Below, piece after piece: positions 17,449 to 26,608 of a stretch of 64,000 nucleotides of DNA (its first letter is position 1; each line of letters begins with the position of its first letter). Source of the DNA: Spartobacteria bacterium UBA695 (lineage in GTDB: Bacteria; Verrucomicrobiota; Verrucomicrobiia; Chthoniobacterales; Chthoniobacteraceae); the NCBI GenBank assembly GCA_002298145.1, contig DBMP01000015.1:186001-250000 (forward strand). The letters are read 5' to 3'. The notes below the pieces were generated by a model that made no database searches, was not told the origin of the DNA, and saw nothing but the letters and a program-made list of their open reading frames with translations. Made by a program: the position numbers and the translations under genes.

Positions 17449-18110
17449 CCCTGCTCCTGCACCCAGCAGGTGGCCTTGCGGTAGAGTTCGGCGGCATTTT
17501 TAAGGTTGAGCTTCTGCTTGATGCGCTCGCGGTAGGTATCGACGGTCTTGAGCCCCAGGCCGAGCGCCGTGGCGATCTCCCGGGTGGTCTGCCCGAGGCC
17601 GATGAGGCGAAAGACCTCCAGCTCGCGGTCGGCCAGCAGGTGCAGCGGGGAATACTCCGCGGGCAGCCCGGCCCCGGCCATCTGGTTGACGATTTTCTCC
17701 GTGAAATCGCGGCTAAGGTAGACGTTGCCGGAAAGGACGCGATGAATGGCCGCGAGCACTTCCTCGGAGGCCGCCTGCTTGGTGATGTAGCCCAGAGCCC
17801 CCGCCCGCAGCGCCCGCTCGGCGTAGAGCGACTCGTCGTGCATCGAGAGCACCAGCACCGGCGTCGGGATCGCCCGCGCCTTAAGGTCTTTGATGAGCTC
17901 CAGCCCGCTTGAGCCCTTGAGCGTCAGGTCCACGATTGCGATGTCGGGCCACTGCGACTCGATGAGATCGAGCCCCTGCTGAACGTTGTCGGCCTCGCCG
18001 CTGACGACCATGCCCGGCTCCTTTTCAATAAGGAGGGCCAGCCGTTCGCGCAGCATCGGGTGATCGTCGACGATCACGACCCGCGTGGTCTTGGAGGATT
18101 CGTCTTTCAT
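17445..18110 (-). CDS. NarL/FixJ-type response regulator
   Basis: 221 residues from ATG 18110. Receiver domain with acidic pocket V-D-D near 14-16, phospho-acceptor Asp61 and switch Lys near K-Q-A; C-terminal LuxR-type helix-turn-helix at about 155-215 with D-R-E-L-E-V-F, G-Q-T-T-R-E-I-A and VDTYRERI. The start codon overlaps the stop of the kinase gene as ATGA, so the two are translationally coupled. Upstream in-frame sequence up to 18479 belongs to the kinase coding region and is not a real extension. Confidence 0.93.
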   Translation of the reverse strand: MKDESSKTTRVVIVDDHPMLRERLALLIEKEPGMVVSGEADNVQQGLDLIESQWPDIAIVDLTLKGSSGLELIKDLKARAIPTPVLVLSMHDESLYAERALRAGALGYITKQAASEEVLAAIHRVLSGNVYLSRDFTEKIVNQMAGAGLPAEYSPLHLLADRELEVFRLIGLGQTTREIATALGLGLKTVDTYRERIKQKLNLKNAAELYRKATCWVQEQG

Positions 18111-19498
18111 AGTGCCATGGTACTGGAGGGGGCCTTGCGCGCGGCGGGGCGGCTCTGTTTGTGGAACGAACACGCAACGAGCGTCCCACCGTGCGGAGGA
18201 CGCTCTATTTTTAGCGATCCGCCAATCATATGCGAGCGGTATTCCATGATTCGCAGCCCCATGCCGCGCTGATTTTCCCGCAAATCGGCGGGAATCCCCA
18301 CGCCATTGTCCTCCACCGTGAGCGTGATCCAGTCGTTTTCCTGGAAAAGCGACAGGATGACCTGCCGGGCCCGGCCATGACGCACCGCGTTGTGGAGCGC
18401 CTCCTGGGCGATGCGGTAGAGGTGCGAGGACGCGCTGCGGTCGGGAATATTGATCGGCTGGTCGCACCGCAGCACGCAATCGACGTCAAAAGCCCGGCTG
18501 GAATTAGCGGCAAACTCGTAAAGCGCCGAGACCAGCCCCCCCTGTTCCAGCTGCACAGGGAAGATCCCCCGCGCCAGGTTGCGCGTCCGCTGAACAGCCT
18601 CCTTGAGCAGGTCCGAAACATCCCGGGCCTCCACCGCCTCCGGCACTGCATTGCGTTGCAGATCCGTGACCAGCGAAGCGGCTGTGTACTGGATGGCCGC
18701 GAGGAACTGGCAAAGGTCATCGTGGAGATCCTGCCCGATGCGCTGCTGCTCCCGCTCGCCGCTCTCAAGGATCTCGCACTCCAGCCGCCGGTGCTCGGAA
18801 ACGTCCATCACCGCGCCCACATAGCCGTGAGCCCCGGTCTCGCGGTCCAGCTCCGGCGCCACGCACCCATGCGCCCAGGCCACGGAACCATCGGCGCGCA
18901 GAAACCGGCCGTCGAATTCGATCGAGCGCTTCTCCCGCGCCGCCCGCGCCGCGTCGGCCGCGATGCGATCCTTGTCATCGGGGTGCAACGCGTCGGTCCA
19001 GCGGCAGCCCAGTGCCCCCTCCTCGCCGAGGCCGGTGATCTTGCACCAGCGCTGATTGACAAAAATACACGCCCCCTCCGCGTCGGCCCGGAAAATGCCC
19101 ACCGGGGAAATCTGCGCCAGGATATGAAAGCGCTCCAGCGCCACCACGCGCTGGTGGCTCCGTTCGATCTGGTTTTTGATGGCCTCGCCCCCCACCATAG
19201 CCGCCACAAAAACACTGAACTGGACCATCGTATTCCATACATAGATCCAGACGTCGGCATAGGGATGGCCCGCCGAAATATCCGCAATGGCCCAGGAAAT
19301 CGTACACGCCACGCACGCCCCAAAACGCGACGCACGCCCGGAAAACCAAACCGTGTAAAGGATCGGCAGCGAGTAGAAAGCGAACATGCTGACGTCATAC
19401 CCGGCGGAATAATCGGTATAGCCGATGACGCACACCATGAGGAGCGCCTCAAGGTCAATAGCCCAGCGAGGCTGTTTCCGGAGCAGGTCGAGATTCAT
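18107..19498 (-). CDS. membrane sensor histidine kinase (HisKA_3 type) with PAS domain
   Basis: 463 residues from ATG 19498, just before the first hydrophobic segment; 127 in-frame upstream residues look non-coding. There are about four membrane segments in residues 15-105, a PAS domain about 120-235 (L-x-P-D-D), dimerisation helix with phospho-His259 in Q-D-L-H-D-D, and a C-terminal HATPase with D-N-G-V-G-I-P. Pairs with the coupled response regulator. Its signal is unknown. Confidence 0.92.
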   Translation of the reverse strand: MNLDLLRKQPRWAIDLEALLMVCVIGYTDYSAGYDVSMFAFYSLPILYTVWFSGRASRFGACVACTISWAIADISAGHPYADVWIYVWNTMVQFSVFVAAMVGGEAIKNQIERSHQRVVALERFHILAQISPVGIFRADAEGACIFVNQRWCKITGLGEEGALGCRWTDALHPDDKDRIAADAARAAREKRSIEFDGRFLRADGSVAWAHGCVAPELDRETGAHGYVGAVMDVSEHRRLECEILESGEREQQRIGQDLHDDLCQFLAAIQYTAASLVTDLQRNAVPEAVEARDVSDLLKEAVQRTRNLARGIFPVQLEQGGLVSALYEFAANSSRAFDVDCVLRCDQPINIPDRSASSHLYRIAQEALHNAVRHGRARQVILSLFQENDWITLTVEDNGVGIPADLRENQRGMGLRIMEYRSHMIGGSLKIERPPHGGTLVACSFHKQSRPAARKAPSSTMAL

Positions 19499-19660
19499 TC
19501 GAAAGCGCAAAATCAAATCGGGCGGTAAAAGAGGCGATAAAGGGCGCACCAGTCGATACGCTCCGAGCCCACATTTGCAAGGAATTTTCTCGCACCGAAA
19601 AACAAGCGCCTCGCCCTTAAAGCTAGCGTTTTTTACACAAAGTCGGTAGGCTCGCATCCC

Positions 19661-20098
19661 ATGCACACGATCCCCCCCGGTTGCGAACCGGAAAATCACC
19701 GCCTCGCCCTGCACTGGCTGGCCACGCCTTTGTCGTTTGTAGCCATCGTCGCCTTTGGTCTCGGATTCATCGTCCTGCGGGCCGCCTACCCTGGCGGGGA
19801 AAGCCACGGGCGCACCTGCAGCCGCCTGATGAGCGCCGGAACGCCGCAGATCATCGCCGAAAAAGTAGCCGCCTCCCATTCCATCGCCGACAGCGATCTC
19901 GCCGTCCTGAGCGCCGGACCGGCATCAGCCGTCAACGAACACATCTGGGAACACCGGAGGAGAGTCGCCATTGGCGCGACGCTGATTGGCTCCTCCATCG
20001 CCCTGGGCACAGCGGGCCTTTCTCTTTCGAACAAAAAAACCACCCAACGCAGCGCCGCCTGCGGTGCCTCCCCCGACCCGAACCGTCGCCCAAGCTGA
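19661..20098 (+). CDS. small predicted membrane protein, hypothetical
   Basis: 145 residues with two hydrophobic segments (about 18-40 and 102-120) separated by a polar, Ser/Ala-rich stretch. No recognised family. It is divergent from the kinase gene across 162 bp and ends just before the tandem repeats at 20110. Reasonable length and two clean membrane helices support coding, but a chance ORF in high-GC DNA is possible. Confidence 0.45.
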   Translation: MHTIPPGCEPENHRLALHWLATPLSFVAIVAFGLGFIVLRAAYPGGESHGRTCSRLMSAGTPQIIAEKVAASHSIADSDLAVLSAGPASAVNEHIWEHRRRVAIGATLIGSSIALGTAGLSLSNKKTTQRSAACGASPDPNRRPS

Positions 20099-20109
20099 CC
20101 TGCCGGAAA

Positions 20110-20141
20110 AAATTCCGCGCAAATTCCGCGCAAATTCGCAC
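20110..20141. repeat. 11-bp tandem direct repeats at core/accessory boundary
   Basis: AAATTCCGCGC occurs at 20110-20120 and 20121-20131, with a shortened third copy (AAATTCGCAC) at 20132-20141. It lies exactly where ordinary core genes give way to the DprA/RecQ region. It may be a recombination scar or a binding site; no matching copy was found at the other end of the accessory zone. Confidence 0.5.
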
Positions 20142-21421
20142 TAAAGGAGGCGGTCCGAAGCTGTAACAGCTCGATAGCGGATGGGCTTGGAGAGTTTTTC
20201 CAGGATCCCTTCCTTAAGCAACTCCAATAGCCACGCCTTCGCTTGGGGTTTTAGGACTCCGAGGAGTTCCGCTACTTCAGCTTCACTTCGCGGCTGGGTC
20301 AGCGCCCGGCTTAGGATTCGGCTAACCGTTAATCGAAGCTCTTCTTGGGGCGAAGGTTCCGCTGCGACCGTATCGGCGACGGGAGGTAAATTCGGTGTCG
20401 TTTCCATCACAAGCGGTGCCTTTACTTCGTCGAACTGTAGCAGAAGAGTTTCCTCTTTTGGCTCCGCGGCGACTGCCGCAGCCACGGTGGAAAGCGTCTC
20501 TCTCAATTCATTTTTATCGCGCGGATTAGGCCAGGGAATGGCGCCTTGTTGCAGAAGCGCCGTATTACCTTTGCCGCAGAGGGGGGCGTTGCGAACAAAG
20601 ACGGGGACGAAATGCAGCCGCTCCAACTGCTCAATCGCTCCAGCCCAAGTTCCGCCTTTTTCAAAATCCGATGTGACCACCAGCGCCGCATCAGCCAACG
20701 CGTAGATGATCTTGTTGCGTTGCATGGCATGGCCCACGTTGAAGCCTGCCGCCGGATCGTAGGGTGAGATAAACACCAGCTTGTGGTCCATGAGGGGCTC
20801 ACGATGATCGCGGGTAAGGGCTGCGCGTTCCAGGCTGTCTGCCATAACACCGACAACGATTCCACCCGCCTGTAAGGCACCATGCATTGAAGCCCGATCA
20901 ATCCCCTTGGCTCCCCCAGAAACAATGGGGCACTGAGCTTCTGCCGCAAGCCGCCCGACGTTCTCGGTGAAGCCGATCAGTTCGTCGTCCACATGACGCG
21001 ATCCTACCACGGCCAGCCCCCCCGAGTCGAGCAGCCCAATTTCTCCACAGCCATACAGAATAGCGGGCGCATTCTCTTTGAGATGCTCCTTAATCCGTTG
21101 CGGATAGGTGGTATCCGCGCGGCTGACCACCCAGATGGATCGGGTAGTCCAACGATCCACGGCCTGGCTCAGTAGAAAGCCACGCCCGAGCAGCGCCTCC
21201 AGGCGGGCCTGCCCAAACGGTTGCGAACAAAGCTCCAAAACGTTCCGCGCATCTGGCCCGATCAAGTCCGCTGGCTGTAGTTGCTTCTCGCGAAGAATGC
21301 GCGCCAGCCGGTTGTATTCGCCCGGGCTGAGCAGGTCGCACGAGGATTCGCCGCTCCCCATGATCAGCGGCGCAGTGAGCAGCAGAATGGCTTGCGTGTT
21401 GGGTGTGAGAGGGGCGATCAT
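20141..21421 (-). CDS. DprA-like SLOG-domain protein with C-terminal winged helix
   Basis: 426 residues. The central Rossmann-like SLOG/LOG domain (about 95-300) has V-V-G-S-R at 138-142, S-G-G-A-K-G-I-D at 168-175 and a G-G-T-W-A-G loop near 255, the nucleotide-binding features of DprA/Smf. The N-terminal ~90 residues are helical and DprA-like; residues about 365-426 form a winged helix. DprA loads RecA onto single-stranded DNA in transformation; here the coupling to a RecQ-like helicase (start overlaps its stop as ATGA) suggests a DNA-handling or defence role instead. No competence genes are nearby. Confidence 0.85.
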   Translation of the reverse strand: MIAPLTPNTQAILLLTAPLIMGSGESSCDLLSPGEYNRLARILREKQLQPADLIGPDARNVLELCSQPFGQARLEALLGRGFLLSQAVDRWTTRSIWVVSRADTTYPQRIKEHLKENAPAILYGCGEIGLLDSGGLAVVGSRHVDDELIGFTENVGRLAAEAQCPIVSGGAKGIDRASMHGALQAGGIVVGVMADSLERAALTRDHREPLMDHKLVFISPYDPAAGFNVGHAMQRNKIIYALADAALVVTSDFEKGGTWAGAIEQLERLHFVPVFVRNAPLCGKGNTALLQQGAIPWPNPRDKNELRETLSTVAAAVAAEPKEETLLLQFDEVKAPLVMETTPNLPPVADTVAAEPSPQEELRLTVSRILSRALTQPRSEAEVAELLGVLKPQAKAWLLELLKEGILEKLSKPIRYRAVTASDRLL

Positions 21422-23499
21422 TCGTCAGTGTTTGCAGTCGAGGCTAGGGCCATAGGATACACGGATCCGCTGCCATGTAAGGCCAAAAGATAAGCCGCAA
21501 CGGTCAGAGTCCATTTGGAGTCCACCATGTCATCCACCAACAGTACAGGGCCCGACGGGATACTCCCCTGAATTGCCAGCGATCCGTCTACATTCCGCGC
21601 CTGCTGGTTGCTGTTGGCCATATCCTTCTGCGGCGGTCTATCGTCGGTCTTGGCCAGAGCCGCATAGAAGGGAAGGTGAAGCGCCGTGGCCAGGCGGCGG
21701 GCAAAGTCGGGCACCAGTCCATCATGGCGTCTGGAGGGGATACAGGTGACCCAAGCGGGGGCGGGTTGCGGCGCCCATGTACGCACCATCGCCGCGCAAG
21801 CTTCAACCAGTTGATCGTCAAATCTTCCACTACGATATTTTCCTTCGCGAACCAGTTGACCCCAGCCCGCATCGCCCCAGACACAGAGAACCTTTCCCGG
21901 CTGCATATTCCGCTCTCGTGCGATGGGCGTATTGCCTTTGACCCTCAAACGTGCAAGGCCGCCGCTGGGCCATTTTTTTCGTGGTTCTAGTGGTAAATTC
22001 GTCCGGCGAAGGAAGGCAATGGCCGCTATGACCAAGGCGGAATCGAAGGTCGATGGGAGAGGATCAATAGCGGGCGGGCGGTAATCAACCGGATCGCCGT
22101 CCAGCGCACAGATCAGGAACTCCATATGCCCCGATGTCAGCGACACGTAATCCTGCATCTCCTGCTGTTCCTTCCGCCTCAACTCAGTCAAGCGTTCTGC
22201 CCGTTGCCAGAAGGCGTCTGAAAGATCAGTCGCCGTCAGCGTCCACCTGCTGCCTTGCTTAACAATCGGCGCAGGTGATTCCAGCGACAACAACTGGAGC
22301 GCCTTATCAATACGCCCGCGGCTAATGTTGACCTGGTTCATCAGCTCGTTAATGGACCGACCCTTGGCCGCTGCTCGCAGGGCATCCAATACCTCAGCCA
22401 CTTCCTGTCGCGAGGGGAAGGCATTCTTGATAAAGTAGTCATTGATGTCGGTCTCCTCCTTGCCGCTGAGCAGAACGCCATGAGCCGCATCAAGTTGGCG
22501 CCCCGCTCGCCCAACCTGTTGGTAATAGGCCACCACCGACCCGGGAGTCTGGTAGTGGATAACGAAGGCGAGATCCGGCTTATCGAATCCCATTCCAAGC
22601 GCGGTGGTAGATACCAATACCTTCACGCGATTCCGTAATAGCGCGTCCTCAAGTACCGGCCGCCTCTCTCCCGTCTCCCCGCTATAGGACTCGGCATGGA
22701 TCCCTCTTGATCGCAGCCACCCGGCTACTTGCACAGCATCGCGGACCGTAAGGGTGTAGATGATGCCGCTGCCATCGATATTCGGCAGATGTGTCGCTAA
22801 CCAGGCCATCCGCTCGGCTTGGCTCGGGATTCGCATCGTCTGCAACAGGAGAGACGGACGGCCAAGCCCTCCACGGGAGACGCTCAGATTGGGCCCCAGC
22901 ACGGACTCCAAGTCTTGGAGAACCCTGTTGTTTGCCGTCGCGGTGGTCGCCAGAACGCGGAGATTGGGAGGCAGCGTGCGCACAATCCGCTCGATCAACC
23001 GATAATGCGGGCGGAAGTCATGCCCCCAGTCCGAAATGCAATGAGCCTCATCCACCACCAGTAGCGAAATATGATGAGACATCGGAGCCAGCACCTTGTT
23101 GACAAAATGCTCATTAGCAAGGCGTTCCGGGGAGATGATGAGTATATCCACCTCGTTCCGCTTCAGTGACTCCTCAATATTCTGCCAGCCATCGTGGTTT
23201 TCAGAGTTGATAGTGACTGCGCGCACGCCCATCCGCTCCGCAGCTGCAATCTGGTTGCGCATCAAAGCAAGCAGCGGCGAAATCAGAATAGCAGGCCCCA
23301 TCCCCTGGTCGCGTAGTAGTTTTGTGGCGATGAAATAAACGAAACTCTTGCCCCACCCAGTCTTCTGCACTACCAGCAGCCGCCCGCCACCCTCCACAAC
23401 CTGTCGGATGGCATCCTCCTGATCTTCGCGAAATGAGGCGTTGGCGTTCCGCGTTCCAATCCGCAGAAGAGCGAGGGCTCGTGAGGCGTTGTATTGCAT
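21418..23499 (-). CDS. RecQ-type helicase fused to a C-terminal phosphoribosyltransferase domain
   Basis: 693 residues. The helicase core has Walker A Q-K-T-G-W-G-K-S at 45-52, D-E-A-H box followed by C-I-S-D-W-G-H-D-F-R-P, motif III A-T-T-A-T-A, and motif VI Q-Q-V-G-R-A-G-R. No RecQ Cys4 zinc cluster is evident. The last ~110 residues end in V-L-L-V-D-D-M-V-D-S, the PRPP-binding signature of ComF/PRTase enzymes. Such helicase-PRTase chains with a DprA/SLOG partner have been discussed as nucleotide-centred conflict systems; I cite this from memory. Stop and the next start overlap (ATGA). Confidence 0.9.
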   Translation of the reverse strand: MQYNASRALALLRIGTRNANASFREDQEDAIRQVVEGGGRLLVVQKTGWGKSFVYFIATKLLRDQGMGPAILISPLLALMRNQIAAAERMGVRAVTINSENHDGWQNIEESLKRNEVDILIISPERLANEHFVNKVLAPMSHHISLLVVDEAHCISDWGHDFRPHYRLIERIVRTLPPNLRVLATTATANNRVLQDLESVLGPNLSVSRGGLGRPSLLLQTMRIPSQAERMAWLATHLPNIDGSGIIYTLTVRDAVQVAGWLRSRGIHAESYSGETGERRPVLEDALLRNRVKVLVSTTALGMGFDKPDLAFVIHYQTPGSVVAYYQQVGRAGRQLDAAHGVLLSGKEETDINDYFIKNAFPSRQEVAEVLDALRAAAKGRSINELMNQVNISRGRIDKALQLLSLESPAPIVKQGSRWTLTATDLSDAFWQRAERLTELRRKEQQEMQDYVSLTSGHMEFLICALDGDPVDYRPPAIDPLPSTFDSALVIAAIAFLRRTNLPLEPRKKWPSGGLARLRVKGNTPIARERNMQPGKVLCVWGDAGWGQLVREGKYRSGRFDDQLVEACAAMVRTWAPQPAPAWVTCIPSRRHDGLVPDFARRLATALHLPFYAALAKTDDRPPQKDMANSNQQARNVDGSLAIQGSIPSGPVLLVDDMVDSKWTLTVAAYLLALHGSGSVYPMALASTANTDE

Positions 23500-23639
23500 G
23501 ATGGATTCCGTTCCGGAGTTGGTTTAACGCCGCAGCCATTGCGGCAGCGTATGAAATATCTTGTAGGGGGAAACCACTGCGGTGTTTAGCGGGGAATCCC
23601 TGAGGCAGCCTATTTAATCGGCCTGTGGTATGGAACACA

Positions 23640-23966
23640 ATGATCAAAAGGGCCGTATTTAAAAAAAGGTTCGGGCTCGCGAAGCACCTTAAAAAACATT
23701 TACGTCGCCGTGGTAATTCATCCGAGATGCAAACAAGAATGATCCAGTTTGAAGTATTGAACCGGCTCGCCACAGATCACGTTTGGGAATTAACCAAAGG
23801 CCGATTGCTTGACGGCACGCGTTTTTTTGAAAATCACAAGCTCCTCCCGGAATTCAAGCGAGCCGATGTAAAACTCGCTCTCCTCCTCGTTGTCGCAGGA
23901 AACCCCGATGAGGCTTTAAGCGACGACGAGATGCGTTTGCTGGAACGCCGTCTACAACATATTTAG
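23640..23966 (+). CDS. hypothetical protein, basic N-terminus
   Basis: 108 residues from ATG 23640 (a GTG at 23625 would add five). The first 30 residues are very Lys/Arg-rich, the remainder is helical and ends D-E-M-R-L-L-E-R-R. No family recognised. It is divergent from the RecQ-like gene and precedes the recombinase operon by about 100 bp. Confidence 0.5.
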   Translation: MIKRAVFKKRFGLAKHLKKHLRRRGNSSEMQTRMIQFEVLNRLATDHVWELTKGRLLDGTRFFENHKLLPEFKRADVKLALLLVVAGNPDEALSDDEMRLLERRLQHI

Positions 23967-23982
23967 CGCAGCGAGGCTCTGT

Positions 23983-24045
23983 TTTGGCGCAAGAGGCTTC
24001 AAATTTGGCTCAAGGCCATTTTTTGAAGCACGCATCCCCTATACT
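23983..24045 (+). promoter_or_regulatory. candidate operator/promoter of the recombinase-RepB operon
   Basis: Two near-identical 11-mers, TTTGGCGCAAG (23983-23993) and TTTGGCTCAAG (24004-24014), start exactly 21 bp apart, two helical turns. An 8-bp inverted repeat GCTTCAAA/TTTGAAGC (23996-24003 and 24022-24029) overlaps them, and a -10-like TATACT lies at 24040-24045. A matching -35 is not clear. Confidence 0.4.
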
Positions 24046-24066
24046 GAGTCATCCCACAAAAACCTC

Positions 24067-24186
24067 ATGTCCTTAAGCATCCTCTGGCAGCATTGGCAAG
24101 GGTTCCGTTCTTTGAGCGAGGATCACCATCATGCTCTCGAACTCGCTCCAAAGGTAGCGGCTCTTTGGAAAATCCCCTTTCTATGA
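24067..24186 (+). CDS. 39-residue small ORF coupled to the recombinase
   Basis: ATG 24067 to TGA 24184-24186; the stop overlaps the recombinase start as ATGA, the same coupling used by the next two genes. Composition is protein-like: Trp/His-rich N-terminal half (I-L-W-Q-H-W-Q-G), then A-L-E-L-A-P-K-V-A-A-L-W. It fits no family I know. The alternative is that this stretch is the non-coding leader of the recombinase gene, or its in-frame extension from 24093, which has poor composition. Confidence 0.5.
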   Translation: MSLSILWQHWQGFRSLSEDHHHALELAPKVAALWKIPFL

Positions 24187-25733
24187 GCCACGCCTCATCC
24201 TCCCCAACGCCTAGCATGCACGCTGCGGCCTATGTCCGGATGTCCACGGAGCACCAGCAGTACTCTACCAGCAACCAGATGGATGTGATTCGGGAGTATG
24301 CCCAGCGGCGCGGCATGGAGATCGTTACGATCTATTCCGATGAGGGCAAGAGCGGGTTAAACATTCAAGGCCGCAATGCCTTGGGTCGGATGATCGTGGA
24401 TGTGCAGAGTGGCGAAGCCAAATACGCCTGCATCCTGGTCTACGATGTCAGCCGATGGGGGCGGTTCCAGGACGCCGACGAGAGCGCCTATTATGAGTAC
24501 ATCTGCCGCCGCGCCGGGATCTCCGTCCATTACTGCGCGGAGCAATTTGAAAATGACGGCAGCACGGCTTCAACGATCATCAAGAGCGTCAAACGCACGA
24601 TGGCGGGCGAATACAGCCGGGAATTGTCCGCCAAAGTTTTTCAGGGTGCCTGCCGCCTCATCCAATTTGGCTACAAGCAGGGAGGAACGGCGGGATACGG
24701 CTTGCGCCGGATGTTAATTGACCAATCGGGCCAGCAAAAAGGGGTGCTCAAGATCGGCGAGCAGAAAAGCATCCAGACCGACCGTGTAATCCTGGTGCCA
24801 GGACCGGATGAGGAAGTGGCGACCGTGCGATGGATGTATGAGCAATTCGTACAAGAGGGCAAGATCGAGTCGCAGCTCGCGGCGATGCTCAATGCAAAAG
24901 GCGTCCTGACTGACTTTGAGCGTCCATGGACACGCGCAACGGTCCACGAAGTCTTGACCAACGAGAAATATATCGGCAACAGCGTCTACCACCGCACTTC
25001 CTTCAAACTGAAAAAGAAGCACGTCGAAAATCCGCCCGAAATGTGGATTCGTCTCGAAGGGGTGTTCCAGGGCATCGTTCCGCAAGCCCTGTTTCTTTCC
25101 GCACGCGAAATCATCCTGGCTCGTAGCCGCAAGCTCACCGATGAGGAGATGTTGCATAGGCTGCGAGCCGTGCTGCAAAGTCATGGGCGCATTTCCGGCA
25201 TCCTCATTGATGAAAACGAAAACATGCCGTCCAGCTCAGCCTTCCGCACCCGGTTCGGCAGCCTGGTATCGGCCTACCGTCTCATCGGTTACGATCCCGA
25301 GATTGATTATCGATTCATTGAGATCAATCGCTCGCTCCGCAAGCAATATCCTGGATTCGTCGCCGAGGTTATCGAGCAGCTCCGTCAAATGGGGGCAACC
25401 GTTCTCGAAGAGTGGCCCAGTAGGCTACTGCTGGTAAACGGCGAGATTCGGGTTTCCATCGTTCTCTGCCGTCATCAAGAAACAACCACCGGTTCCTCCC
25501 GCTGGGTAATCCGGCTGGACGAGCGCCTCAAACCCGACATTACCATCGCCGTACGAATGGATGCTACCAACCATGCCATTCGTGATTATTACCTTTTTCC
25601 GGGAATAGATATGACCTGGGAGAAACTTCGCATCGCGGAGTCGAACGGCGTTTATCTCGATGCCTACCGCTTCGACACGCTCGATTTCTTCTTCAGCATG
25701 ACGCGCCGAACTCTTCTCAACACCGCCGCATGA
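24183..25733 (+). CDS. large serine recombinase (resolvase/invertase family)
   Basis: 516 residues from ATG 24183. N-terminal resolvase domain with nucleophile Ser21 in Y-V-R-M-S and the following D-E-G-K-S-G-L and V-S-R-W-G-R-F motifs; then a Recombinase domain around 180-300 (G-Y-G-L-R, Y-E-Q-F, T-N-E-K-Y-I-G-N). The C-terminal ~200 residues lack the zinc ribbon/coiled coil I would expect of phage integrases and are unfamiliar. It begins an ATGA-linked operon with two RepB/ParB-like genes, suggesting excision and partition of a mobile element. Confidence 0.92.
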   Translation: MSHASSSPTPSMHAAAYVRMSTEHQQYSTSNQMDVIREYAQRRGMEIVTIYSDEGKSGLNIQGRNALGRMIVDVQSGEAKYACILVYDVSRWGRFQDADESAYYEYICRRAGISVHYCAEQFENDGSTASTIIKSVKRTMAGEYSRELSAKVFQGACRLIQFGYKQGGTAGYGLRRMLIDQSGQQKGVLKIGEQKSIQTDRVILVPGPDEEVATVRWMYEQFVQEGKIESQLAAMLNAKGVLTDFERPWTRATVHEVLTNEKYIGNSVYHRTSFKLKKKHVENPPEMWIRLEGVFQGIVPQALFLSAREIILARSRKLTDEEMLHRLRAVLQSHGRISGILIDENENMPSSSAFRTRFGSLVSAYRLIGYDPEIDYRFIEINRSLRKQYPGFVAEVIEQLRQMGATVLEEWPSRLLLVNGEIRVSIVLCRHQETTTGSSRWVIRLDERLKPDITIAVRMDATNHAIRDYYLFPGIDMTWEKLRIAESNGVYLDAYRFDTLDFFFSMTRRTLLNTAA

Positions 25734-26608
25734 AAAGTGAAATCCAAATGATCCCCATCGAACGGATTCGCATCCTCAACCCGCGTCATCGGGACAGGAA
25801 AAAGTTTGGGGTGATTGTGGAAAGCATTAAAGCACTCGGCTTGAAAAAGCCGATTCAAATCAGCCGCCGTCTGGTTGCGGATGGAGAGGAACCCGGATAC
25901 GATCTAGTGTGCGGTCAGGGACGGATCGAAGCTTTCCAGATTCTCGGCTACCCAGAGATTCCAGCCGAAGTCGTCGAGATATCAAAAGAGGATCGCCTCC
26001 TGCGCAGTCTGGTTGAAAACATGGCCCGCCGGGCTCCTTCCACGTCTGCTCTGATCCGCGAGATCGAACGGCTAAAAACCCAAGGATACAGCAATATCCA
26101 AATTAGTGAAAAACTGGGGATAGCAGAATCCTCTGTATCCAGCTTTTTCGCCCTAAGCCAGGCAGGAGAGGAGCGACTGCTGGACGAAACCATGCGGGGC
26201 AATATTCCGTTGTGGGTCGCCGTTGAAATCTCCAAGGCAGAAGGAATCGAGGCACAGCGTGAATTGCTGAAAGCCTACCAGGAAAAAGAGGTCAGCCAAA
26301 CTTCCATTCGAGCCATTCGGCGGCTGATCGAGCAGCGGCGATTTCTGGGGAAATCACTCAATCATGACCACGCCAAAAAGGGGTTGAGCAGCGCGGAATC
26401 CATGGTTTCGGCTTACCGCCACGAATGCCAACGTCAAAAGCTGCTCATCAAAAAGGCCCGGCTTTGCGATTCGAAGCTTGTGGTTCTAGTCGCCGCATTC
26501 AAAGCGCTTCTCGGGGATGAGGATTTCATCAATCTACTGAGAGCCGAGGGATTACCCTCAATGCCCGCGTTTCTCGCCGAAAAAGTATCCAGCCGCCACA
26601 CCCCATGA
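25730..26608 (+). CDS. RepB/ParB-like plasmid-partition protein (first copy)
   Basis: 292 residues. ParB N-domain about 5-100: I-R-I-L-N-P-R, S-I-K-A-L-G-L-K-K-P-I, C-G-Q-G-R-I-E-A-F, then N-M-A-R. A helix-turn-helix follows near 110-140 (G-Y-S-N-I-Q-I-S-E-K-L-G), and the C-terminus resembles the RepB-type tail. No ParA gene accompanies it. Coupled (ATGA) to both neighbours. Confidence 0.88.
   Translation: MKSEIQMIPIERIRILNPRHRDRKKFGVIVESIKALGLKKPIQISRRLVADGEEPGYDLVCGQGRIEAFQILGYPEIPAEVVEISKEDRLLRSLVENMARRAPSTSALIREIERLKTQGYSNIQISEKLGIAESSVSSFFALSQAGEERLLDETMRGNIPLWVAVEISKAEGIEAQRELLKAYQEKEVSQTSIRAIRRLIEQRRFLGKSLNHDHAKKGLSSAESMVSAYRHECQRQKLLIKKARLCDSKLVVLVAAFKALLGDEDFINLLRAEGLPSMPAFLAEKVSSRHTP

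Noticed and set aside
18111..18479. N-terminal extension of the NarL-type regulator
   Set aside because: It lies inside the histidine-kinase gene in another frame; the ATGA overlap at 18107-18110 fixes the start.
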